Source: Actinomycetota bacterium
GTDB lineage: Bacteria; Actinomycetota; Coriobacteriia; Anaerosomatales; JAHIQC01
Direction: 5' to 3'
Assembly: GCA_018902765.1 (NCBI GenBank)
Contig: JAHIQC010000454.1
Location: forward strand, 1-6,216
DNA length: 6,216 nucleotides
Below, piece by piece: positions 1-5,692 of this stretch. The notes beneath the pieces were generated by a model. That model made no database searches. It saw only the letters and a program-made list of their open reading frames with translations, and had not been told where the DNA came from. The stretch's first letter is position 1. Every line of letters begins with the position of its first letter. A program made the position numbers and the translations under genes.

Positions 1-1977
1 ATCGAGCGGGTGATGCAGGTGCTGAGCCGGCGAACCAAGAACAACCCGGTGCTGATCGGAGAGCCTGGCGTTGGCAAGACCGCTGTGGCCGAGGGGCTGG
101 CGCAGCGGATTGCTTCCGATGAGGTGCCCGAGACTATTCGCGACAAGCAGCTCTACACCCTGGACTTGGCGGCACTCGTTGCCGGATCCAAGTATCGCGG
201 AGAGTTCGAAGATAGACTCAAGAAGGTCATGAAGGAGATTCGCGAGCGAGGCGACGTCATCTTGTTCGTCGATGAGATGCATACCTTGGTCGGCGCGGGT
301 GCCGCCGAGGGCGCCATTGATGCGGCGAGCATCATCAAGCCCGCTTTGGCACGTGGCGAGCTGCAAACGATCGGCGCGACCACGATTGACGAGTATCGCA
401 AGTACGTCGAGAAGGACCCGGCCCTGGAGCGTAGGTTCCAGCCCATAGTCGTCGGCGAGCCGTCCGTGGCGGAGACCATCGAGATCCTCAAGGGATTGCG
501 GGACCGCTACGAGGCGCACCATCGGGTCTCGATCACAGATGGCGCCATCGACGCGGCGGCCACGCTTGCAGACCGATACATATCGGACCGCTTCATGCCC
601 GACAAGGCTATCGACCTTATCGACGAGGCTGGCTCCAAGATGCGCATCAAGATGATGACCGCACCGCCGGACGTCAAGGAGATCGAGGACAGGCTGCGTC
701 GGGTCCGTGCCGAGAAGGAAGCCGCGATCGAAGCGCAGGAATTCGAAAAGGCCGCTTCGCTGCGCGACAAGGAAAAGCAGATCTTGGGCGAGAAGCGCGC
801 CATGGAAGAGGAGTGGCTCAAGCCCGATAATCGTCGTCTCGTCGAGGTGACCGAGCGTGAGATCGCCGAGGTCCTGTCGATGTGGACCGGTGTACCGGTA
901 ACCTCCCTCACCGAGGAGGAGACCCAGAAGCTGCTGCGCATGGAGGGCTCCCTGCACGAGCGGATCGTGGGCCAGGACGAGGCCGTCACTTCGGTCTCCA
1001 AGGCGATTCGTCGCGCGCGCGCAGGGCTGAAGGATCCACGTCGCCCTGCTGGCTCGTTCATCTTCCTCGGGCCCAGCGGCGTGGGAAAGACCGAGCTTTC
1101 AAAGGCGCTTGCATCGTTCCTCTTCGGCAACGAAGAGGCGCTCATCCAGCTGGACATGTCGGAGTACATGGAGAAGCACACGGTCTCGCGCCTCATCGGT
1201 TCGCCTCCCGGGTATGTCGGGTTCGATGATGGCGGTCAGCTGACAGAGCTCGTTCGCCGCAGGCCCTACTCGGTGATTCTGTTCGATGAGATCGAGAAGG
1301 CACATCCGGACGTGTTCAACGTCTTGCTGCAGATACTCGAAGAGGGCAGGCTCACCGATGCCCAGGGTCGCAAAGTCGACTTCAAGAACGCGATCGTGAT
1401 CATGACCAGCAACGTCGGCGCCCGCGACATCGTCAAAGGGCAGTCGCTCGGATTCACCGTCGCCGAGGTCAATGGCCTGGCATACGGGGACATCAAGGAC
1501 CGCGTCACCGGAGAGCTCAAAAAGCTGTTCCGCCCTGAGTTCTTGAACAGGGTTGACGAGGTCATCGTGTTCCACGATCTGACCTCCGAGGAGATCAAGC
1601 AGATCGTCGACCTGATGATGGATCGTCTGCGAGTGCAGTTGTCGGCCCACGGGTTGACTATCACCCTCACCGACGAAGCTCGAGACATCTTGGCCAAGGA
1701 AGGTTTTGATCCGTCGATGGGCGCGAGGCCCCTACGACGAGCGATTCAGCGCTTGGTCGAGGATCAACTTTCCGAGCAGTTACTGGCTGGACAGTGGCAG
1801 GAAGGGGACGTCATCGAGACCTATGCGGTCGATGGCGCACTGGCATTCCGCAAGGGCGAAGGCAAAGCAAGCATCCCGGCTACCGCCTCCTCTGATACCC
1901 CGAAGCCCAGCATGCCCAAGAGAAGCAAGGCCCGCAGGGGCGGCGACGCCGCTCTCGGTGGTTCGACGGGCGCGTAG
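1..1977 (+). CDS. clpC: ATP-dependent Clp protease ATP-binding subunit ClpC (5'-truncated by window)
   Basis: This is a Hsp100/AAA+ unfoldase that feeds substrates to the ClpP peptidase in the cytoplasm. The frame is open from base 1, so the true start lies upstream. 658 residues are visible; ClpC proteins are usually 810-850, so the N-terminal substrate/adaptor domain is missing. Counting from base 1, the first AAA+ module has Walker A GEPGVGKT (20-27), Walker B VILFVDE (86-92) and arginine-finger ERRF (143-146). A UVR-type coiled segment follows at about 225-263, which separates ClpC from ClpB. The second module has GPSGVGKT (357-364), pore loop GYVG (404-407), Walker B VILFDE (425-430) and sensor-2 GARPLRR (574-580). 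LGF (483-485) matches the ClpP-docking tripeptide, in the actinobacterial form. Residues from about 619 form a polar, basic tail. The stop lies 6 bp before radA. The assignment is secure. Confidence 0.97.
   Translation: MERVMQVLSRRTKNNPVLIGEPGVGKTAVAEGLAQRIASDEVPETIRDKQLYTLDLAALVAGSKYRGEFEDRLKKVMKEIRERGDVILFVDEMHTLVGAGAAEGAIDAASIIKPALARGELQTIGATTIDEYRKYVEKDPALERRFQPIVVGEPSVAETIEILKGLRDRYEAHHRVSITDGAIDAAATLADRYISDRFMPDKAIDLIDEAGSKMRIKMMTAPPDVKEIEDRLRRVRAEKEAAIEAQEFEKAASLRDKEKQILGEKRAMEEEWLKPDNRRLVEVTEREIAEVLSMWTGVPVTSLTEEETQKLLRMEGSLHERIVGQDEAVTSVSKAIRRARAGLKDPRRPAGSFIFLGPSGVGKTELSKALASFLFGNEEALIQLDMSEYMEKHTVSRLIGSPPGYVGFDDGGQLTELVRRRPYSVILFDEIEKAHPDVFNVLLQILEEGRLTDAQGRKVDFKNAIVIMTSNVGARDIVKGQSLGFTVAEVNGLAYGDIKDRVTGELKKLFRPEFLNRVDEVIVFHDLTSEEIKQIVDLMMDRLRVQLSAHGLTITLTDEARDILAKEGFDPSMGARPLRRAIQRLVEDQLSEQLLAGQWQEGDVIETYAVDGALAFRKGEGKASIPATASSDTPKPSMPKRSKARRGGDAALGGSTGA
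1119..1138 (+). repeat. Hairpin with GCAA loop inside clpC
   Basis: A perfect 8-bp inverted repeat, CCTCTTCG and CGAAGAGG, flanks a GCAA loop that fits the GNRA tetraloop pattern. It encodes part of the conserved LFGNEEA stretch of the second AAA+ module, so protein constraint could have produced it by chance. A function is not implied. Confidence 0.5.
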
Positions 1978-1983
1978 CCTAAA

Positions 1984-3339
1984 ATGGCGCGAGTTCGCAC
2001 CGTATGGCGATGCCAGCAGTGTGGTGCATCTGCACCAAAGTGGCTGGGTCGTTGCCCTGACTGCACTGAATATGGAACGTATGTCGAGGAACTCGAGGCA
2101 GCTCCAGTGGCCTCGAGTTCCTCGACGCTCAGACAGGTTCCTGTGCCACTCTCAGACACAGCCTCGATCGAGCATGCTCGAACCATTGTCGGCATAGACG
2201 AGTTCGACCGAGTCCTCGGAGGAGGACTGGTTCGTGGTTCACTCGTCTTGATCGGCGGCGAGCCTGGTATTGGGAAATCGACGCTTCTGCTGCAGGCCGC
2301 AGGATCGCTTTCTGAGGCGGGCCGCACCGTCCTCTATGTGTGTGGCGAGGAGTCCCCGGAGCAAATCGGCATGCGGGCGCGCAGGCTTGGGATCGAGGGC
2401 AAGGGCATCTCGATGCTTTCCGAGGTGGATGTCGCGCATGTGGAAGCCACCGTCAGGGAGCTTCGTCCCGATCTGCTCGTCATCGATTCGATCCAGACTG
2501 TCTACGACCCCGATCTCGCAGGCGCGGTCGGCAGCGTTGGCCAGGTGCGAGCAGCTACATCGCGACTCATGCGCCTGGCGAAGGACGCCGGAATCACAAC
2601 GATGATCGTGGGTCACGTCACGAAGGACGGAGCGATTGCAGGTCCGCGGGTGCTCGAGCACATGGTCGATGCGGTTTTGTACTTCGAAGGAGACCGGGAT
2701 CATGCGTTTCGGGTCGTCAGGTCGGTCAAGAACCGCTTTGGCTCGTCTTCTGAGATTGGGATCTTCGAGATGAGCGAGTCGGGGCTTCGAGGAGTCTCGA
2801 ACCCCTCCGAGCTGCTCTTGGGCGAGCGGGGGGTGCCGGCATCGGGCTCGGCAGTCATGGCCGCAATGGAGGGCTCGCGGCCTCTTCTTCTCGAGGTTCA
2901 GGCGCTCGTTACCCCTTCGTATCTTCAGGTTCCGCGAAGACTTGCCACGGGGATCGACGCCTCACGACTTCTCCAGGTGATCGGGGTTCTTGAGCGACGA
3001 GCCGATGTCTCTTTCGCGGGGTTTGATGTCTATGTGTCGGTAGCCGGAGGGGTTCGCGTCTCGGAACCGGCAGTGGATGTGCCGCTGGCTTTGGCGCTCG
3101 TGTCGGCACGCAAAGACATCCCGCTGTCAGCCGAGATCGTGGCGTTTGGTGAGATCGGCCTTACTGGCAAGGTGCGGCCTGTCGCTCACGCCGAGGGACG
3201 ATTGCGTGAGGCCGCGCGGCAGGGCCTCACGAGAGCCGTGGCGGTGCTTCCCTCCTCGGTAGGTGTGGTAAAAGGCATCGCTCAGGTTCAAGTCACAGAC
3301 GTCAGCGGGCTCGTGGCGATGGTGTCAGCTCGGAGCTGA
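1984..3339 (+). CDS. radA: DNA repair protein RadA (Sms)
   Basis: RadA is a RecA-like, DnaB-type ATPase that promotes branch migration and D-loop extension in recombinational repair. At 451 residues it is full length for the family. The N-terminal zinc finger has Cys10, Cys13, Cys24 and Cys27 around a PKWLGRCPDC core. A short Ala/Ser-rich linker (about 35-50) follows, then the ATPase core with Walker A GEPGIGKST (92-100), Walker B LLVID (164-168) and the family-specific KNRFG motif (249-253). From about 275 there is a Lon-protease-like domain, which in RadA acts as a DNA-binding scaffold and not a peptidase. The ATG at 1984 is six bases after the clpC stop with no good Shine-Dalgarno, which suggests translational coupling to clpC. 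One oddity is Tyr30 with Gly31, where relatives usually have Trp-Asn or Trp-Gly just after the last zinc cysteine pair. In other bacteria RadA binds DisA, encoded next, and inhibits its cyclase. Confidence 0.97.
   Translation: MARVRTVWRCQQCGASAPKWLGRCPDCTEYGTYVEELEAAPVASSSSTLRQVPVPLSDTASIEHARTIVGIDEFDRVLGGGLVRGSLVLIGGEPGIGKSTLLLQAAGSLSEAGRTVLYVCGEESPEQIGMRARRLGIEGKGISMLSEVDVAHVEATVRELRPDLLVIDSIQTVYDPDLAGAVGSVGQVRAATSRLMRLAKDAGITTMIVGHVTKDGAIAGPRVLEHMVDAVLYFEGDRDHAFRVVRSVKNRFGSSSEIGIFEMSESGLRGVSNPSELLLGERGVPASGSAVMAAMEGSRPLLLEVQALVTPSYLQVPRRLATGIDASRLLQVIGVLERRADVSFAGFDVYVSVAGGVRVSEPAVDVPLALALVSARKDIPLSAEIVAFGEIGLTGKVRPVAHAEGRLREAARQGLTRAVAVLPSSVGVVKGIAQVQVTDVSGLVAMVSARS
2083..2126 (+). repeat. 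Perfect 17-bp inverted repeat within radA
   Basis: The arms are GTCGAGGAACTCGAGGC (2083-2099) and its exact reverse complement (2110-2126), separated by a 10-nt loop (AGCTCCAGTG). In RNA a U-G pair could add one more step. Each arm also holds a smaller dyad (TCGAG-GAA-CTCGA). It lies about 100 nt into radA and encodes the Glu/Ala/Ser linker between zinc finger and ATPase, where sequence constraint is low. There is no T-run after it, so it is not a classical terminator. It is visible directly in the sequence; its role is unknown. Confidence 0.9.
2211..2228 (+). repeat. 7-bp inverted repeat in radA
   Basis: AGTCCTC and GAGGACT are separated by a GGAG loop, about 85 nt after the large radA inverted repeat. 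An overlapping alternative dyad (CCGAG-TC-CTCGG, 2208-2219) shares its 5' arm. It encodes the conserved RVLGGGL region upstream of Walker A, so chance is likely. Confidence 0.4.
2781..2805 (+). repeat. 10-bp bulged hairpin in radA
   Basis: GGGG and TTCGAG (2781-2784 and 2786-2791) pair with CTCGAA and CCCC (2796-2801 and 2802-2805). One C (2785) is bulged and the loop is GAGT. No T-run follows. It lies in the segment encoding the junction between the ATPase core and the Lon-like domain. A role is not known. Confidence 0.5.
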
Positions 3340-3425
3340 GATCACCTTCGACTCTCGCAATGCGGGACATAACGGGCGCATTCTGGCAGAATCGAATAAC
3401 CGACCGCTCACTGTGAAGGGGCCCG
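3340..3425 (+). promoter_or_regulatory. radA-disA intergenic region with a 13-bp palindrome and disA ribosome-binding site
   Basis: The 86-bp gap contains the dyad ATTCTG-G-CAGAAT at 3380-3392, 34 nt before the disA start, and the GAAGGGG ribosome-binding site at 3415-3421. A weak promoter-like pair is present (TTCGAC 3347-3352, CATAAC 3368-3373), but its spacer is only 15 bp. A small CTCGC-AAT-GCGGG hairpin near 3353-3365 lacks a T-run and is not a terminator. The palindrome could be an operator; this is inference. Confidence 0.35.
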
Positions 3426-4490
3426 ATGGACGCGCGAACCCAAGAGATCCTGCAGGCGGAACTCGCGAAGGTCGCTCCGGGCACTCAGCTGCGCGAAGGG
3501 CTCGAGTACATCCTTTCGGCGCGCACCGGCGCACTTATCGTCATGGGCGATACCGAAGAGGTAGCCAAGCTGTGCAACGGCGGCTTCGACATCGATACGC
3601 CCTTCACCCCACAGCGGCTCTTCGAGCTCGCGAAGATGGACGGAGCCATTGTCCTCGATGCCGAGTGTCGACGCATCCGTAGGGCGAACGTGCACCTAGT
3701 CCCTGATCCGGGATTGCCAACGACCGAGACCGGCATGCGTCATAGAACTGCTGAGCGCGTCAGCCGCCAGACCAGCGCACTTGTGGTTTCTATCTCGCAA
3801 CGCCGCGATGTCGTAAGCCTCTACCTAGGCGGAAAGCGTGTCATTCTGGATGACATCGAGGTCGTGCTTGCCAAGGCCAACCAGGCGCTTCAGACGCTGC
3901 AAAGATACCGCCTGAGACTCGATGAAGTCCTTGAGAGGCTGACGTTGCTCGAGTTCGACGATATCGTCACCTTGGGCGACCTTGTCGAGGTGGTGAGCAG
4001 GTTCGAGATGGTGCAGCGAGTCTCCCGCGAGGTCTCACGCTACATCCTCGCCCTCGGAACAGAGGGTCGGCTTGTGCGAATGCAGGCCGAGGAACTGACC
4101 GCGAACCTCGATGACCTCTATCTTCTCGTCCTTAGGGACTACTCGGCCGATCCTGGGCCTCGCAAGGCCTCCGCTGTCCGCACCGCTTTGGGCAAGCTCA
4201 CTCCTGAGCAGCTGCTCGAAGAAGTGACCGTTGGGACCACCATGGGGCTTTTGGCTGACGACACCCAAGGCGGCGAGGACCATGTTGCCGCGCGCGGCTT
4301 TCGGGTGCTGCGACGGATCCCCTTATTGCCTGCCTCGGTCGTCGCTCGCCTTGTGGAGCGATTCGGAACACTTGCTGAGATACGGCGCGCCGACCTGCCG
4401 GCTCTCGACAGCGTAGATGGCGTCGGTACGCGCCGAGCACGCGCGATTATCGAAGGCCTACAAAGGATGCGCCAGAGCGCTTCAGCGTAG
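3426..4490 (+). CDS. disA: DNA integrity scanning diadenylate cyclase DisA
   Basis: DisA condenses two ATP into cyclic di-AMP and scans DNA. Contact with branched DNA such as recombination intermediates stops synthesis, which reports on genome integrity. The 354 residues match the usual length of about 355-360. The N-terminal DAC domain (about 1-145) carries GALIVMGD (35-42), the catalytic DGA motif (72-74) and the ATP-binding GMRHRTAER block (103-111), so the active site looks intact. A helical spine covers about 150-290. The C-terminal helix-hairpin-helix DNA-binding region (about 298-348) contains VDGVGTRRARAIIEGL. The start is ATG 3426: an in-frame TGA at 3414-3416 excludes earlier starts, and a purine-rich GAAGGGG (3415-3421) acts as ribosome-binding site. 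It lies 86 bp after radA. DisA forms an octamer and is repressed by RadA in Bacillus and mycobacteria, which fits the adjacency. Confidence 0.97.
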   Translation: MDARTQEILQAELAKVAPGTQLREGLEYILSARTGALIVMGDTEEVAKLCNGGFDIDTPFTPQRLFELAKMDGAIVLDAECRRIRRANVHLVPDPGLPTTETGMRHRTAERVSRQTSALVVSISQRRDVVSLYLGGKRVILDDIEVVLAKANQALQTLQRYRLRLDEVLERLTLLEFDDIVTLGDLVEVVSRFEMVQRVSREVSRYILALGTEGRLVRMQAEELTANLDDLYLLVLRDYSADPGPRKASAVRTALGKLTPEQLLEEVTVGTTMGLLADDTQGGEDHVAARGFRVLRRIPLLPASVVARLVERFGTLAEIRRADLPALDSVDGVGTRRARAIIEGLQRMRQSASA

Positions 4491-4492
4491 TC

Positions 4493-4539
4493 GTGCAGGC
4501 CTGTTCCCGCGCCTGCTCAGCGTGGTAAACTGCCTGCAC
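4493..4539 (+). repeat. Nested inverted repeats after disA
   Basis: GTGCAGGC (4493-4500) is perfectly complementary to GCCTGCAC (4532-4539), and its inner six bases can instead pair with GCCTGC at 4511-4516 across a 10-nt loop. The two pairings exclude each other. The structure starts 2 nt after the disA stop and has no T-run. The -10 candidate of the yacL promoter lies between the arms, so the repeats could act as DNA operators or as an RNA structure at the end of the disA message. Confidence 0.5.
4504..4531 (+). promoter_or_regulatory. Candidate extended -10 promoter for yacL-ispD
   Basis: TGGTAAACT (4523-4531) fits an extended -10 element (TGnTAnnnT), with a weak -35-like TTCCCG at 4504-4509 and a 16-bp spacer. 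Transcription would begin near 4538 and give a leader of about 65 nt that includes the yacL Shine-Dalgarno and hairpin. A competing candidate, TTGAAG (4560-4565) and TATAGA (4582-4587), is also spaced by 16 bp; it would start near 4593 and leave out the Shine-Dalgarno. Confidence 0.4.
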
Positions 4540-4562
4540 ACTTGGGTTCAACGTCGGTCTTG

Positions 4563-4604
4563 AAGGAGGTGGGCGGAGGCGTATAGACTCCACGCTTCCC
4601 TGAC
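4563..4604 (+). promoter_or_regulatory. Split ribosome-binding site of yacL with intervening stem-loop
   Basis: AAGGAGGTG (4563-4571) is a full-length match to the 16S anti-Shine-Dalgarno, yet the ATG is at 4605, far beyond normal spacing. Between them GGAGGCGT (4575-4582) pairs with ACGCTTCC (4592-4599) in an 8-bp stem with one G-U pair and a 9-nt loop. Folding leaves about 10 nt between GGAGG and the ATG, which is a workable distance. The loop carries CTCC (4588-4591), able to pair with the Shine-Dalgarno GGAG, so an alternative masked state is possible. The elements are seen; their function is inferred. Confidence 0.55.
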
Positions 4605-5687
4605 ATGATTGTCCACATCACCCGTTTCGTCTTTGTTGCTGCGGGCGCGTTGGGTGGATATGCGGTCAATGGGCTCATCGACTGGCCGGAGGCGACGGGC
4701 TACTCCGATTTTCTCGTCATCTTCATCTTCCTGATTCTAGGCACGTCGATCGGTTACATCCTCGGTGGGATCCTTGGGCGCGAGTTGGCAGCGATGTACC
4801 TAGTTGCCGAGGAGCGTTTGCGCATATTATCTCCGGCGGATATCGCTTTGGGCACGATCGGCCTGGTCGTCGGCTTGGTGATCGCATTCCTTGGCTCTCA
4901 GCCCTTGCGGTTGGTCCAGCCCACATGGATCGCGATCATCGCGACTACCCTGCTTTTCTTGCTCGCTTCGTCTCTCGGCGTCCGCATCGCTTTGCTCAAG
5001 CGCGACGATCTTGCACATGTGTTTCCTAGATTCTCTGCCCATGAGGTCGCGCTGGCTTCAGCCCAGCGCGAGTTGTTGCTGCTCGACACGAGTGCAGTCA
5101 TTGATGGCCGATTCTCTGAGCTCATGCGCCTCAACCTACTCGGTGGTGACGTCAGGGTGCCCCGATTCGTGCTAGCCGAGCTTCAGACACTTGCCGACTC
5201 TGCGGACGAGATCAAGCGCGCACGCGGTCGCCGCGGACTGGACCTTCTGACTCGAATCCAATCAAATGACGACGTGAGCCTGTTCGAGGCCGATTATCCC
5301 GATCTGCCCGCTGTGGACGACAAGCTGATGCGACTGGCCCTCGACTCGGCTGGCACCATCATCACCGTCGACTACAACCTCACCAAGGTTGCGGGCGTGC
5401 GCGACATCCGAGTGATCAATCTCAATGAGATTGCTGCGGCACTGAAGCCCGCGTATCTTCCCGGCGAGAGCCTGTCTGTCCATCTGACACGTTTGGGCAA
5501 AGAGGCCGATCAAGGTGTCGGCTACCTTCAGGATGGCACGATGATCGTCGTTCATGATGGCTCTGTGCATGTGGGGGCCGACGTCGTGACGGAGGTCACC
5601 TCCGTGCTTCAGACCTCGGCGGGTCGTATGATCTTTGCCAAGTTCGCTGGGTTGCAGCTCCTCGCCGATGCGTCTGAGGAATCCTGA
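4605..5687 (+). CDS. yacL: Membrane-anchored PIN/TRAM domain protein (YacL family)
   Basis: The product is 360 residues, close to Bacillus YacL (about 366). Four hydrophobic segments lie at about 5-24, 36-57, 79-98 and 107-131, followed by a cytoplasmic PIN nuclease-like domain from about 157 to 280. Candidate metal-binding acids are Asp161 (in LLLDTSAVIDG), Glu192 (in VLAELQ), Asp238/Asp239 (in VDDKLM) and Asp256 (in ITVDYN), so the fold looks catalytically competent. A TRAM domain, a small RNA-binding beta-barrel, covers about 285-348. The architecture predicts a membrane-tethered RNase or RNA-binding protein; the substrate is not established for the family. The start is ATG 4605: an in-frame TAG at 4584-4586 closes the frame upstream and the first transmembrane helix begins immediately. 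The perfect Shine-Dalgarno is 35 nt upstream with a predicted hairpin between (see the leader entry). ispD follows after 5 bp. Confidence 0.93.
   Translation: MIVHITRFVFVAAGALGGYAVNGLIDWPEATGYSDFLVIFIFLILGTSIGYILGGILGRELAAMYLVAEERLRILSPADIALGTIGLVVGLVIAFLGSQPLRLVQPTWIAIIATTLLFLLASSLGVRIALLKRDDLAHVFPRFSAHEVALASAQRELLLLDTSAVIDGRFSELMRLNLLGGDVRVPRFVLAELQTLADSADEIKRARGRRGLDLLTRIQSNDDVSLFEADYPDLPAVDDKLMRLALDSAGTIITVDYNLTKVAGVRDIRVINLNEIAAALKPAYLPGESLSVHLTRLGKEADQGVGYLQDGTMIVVHDGSVHVGADVVTEVTSVLQTSAGRMIFAKFAGLQLLADASEES
5589..5605. repeat. 17-nt palindrome near the 3' end of yacL
   Basis: ACGGAGGT-C-ACCTCCGT is a perfect 8-1-8 dyad in the TRAM-domain coding region, 87 bp before the ispD start. In RNA it would fold as a 7-bp stem with a TCA loop. 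Single-base-centred dyads of this size suit a dimeric DNA-binding protein, but at 8 bp per arm chance cannot be ruled out. Confidence 0.5.
5676..5680 (+). promoter_or_regulatory. Weak ribosome-binding site of ispD
   Basis: GAGGA is the only purine-rich element before ATG 5693. It lies inside the last codons of yacL, 12 nt from the start, which is longer than ideal. With only 5 bp between the genes, translational coupling to yacL is likely. Confidence 0.45.
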
Positions 5688-5692
5688 TTCAG

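Noticed and set aside
883..902. Repeated ACCGGT around the conserved MWTGVPV codons of clpC
   Set aside because: It encodes a highly conserved protein motif, and two copies of a 6-mer here are explained by the Thr-Gly and Pro-Val codons.
507..1196. Long antisense open frame opposite clpC (229 aa), with others at 153-491, 1099-1650 and 1266-1697
   Set aside because: clpC is an unmistakable full-domain gene here; open antisense frames are expected opposite high-GC coding DNA, and these translations are Ser/Arg-rich with no recognisable domain.
2083..2126. Transposon end or terminator at the radA inverted repeat
   Set aside because: The radA frame is uninterrupted through it, there is no T-run, no flanking duplication was seen, and the length is not that of an insertion sequence.
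1706..2197. + strand open frame spanning the clpC-radA junction (163 aa)
   Set aside because: It overlaps both real genes in another frame and has no recognisable motif or ribosome-binding site.
3413..3682. + strand open frame starting just before disA, with GTG at 3413
   Set aside because: It is out of frame with disA, and the disA protein from 3426 shows all DAC motifs; it is a shadow frame.
4495..4516. Factor-independent terminator after disA
   Set aside because: The 6-bp hairpin is not followed by a T-run (the next bases are TCAGCG).
4560..4586. Leader peptide in the yacL leader (TTG 4560 or GTG 4569 to TAG 4584)
   Set aside because: The start codons overlap the Shine-Dalgarno itself and leave no spacing, so the strong Shine-Dalgarno cannot serve them.
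4538..4604. c-di-AMP (ydaO-type) riboswitch in the yacL leader, suggested by proximity to disA
   Set aside because: The leader is only about 65 nt, much shorter than that riboswitch class, and lacks its multi-helix layout.
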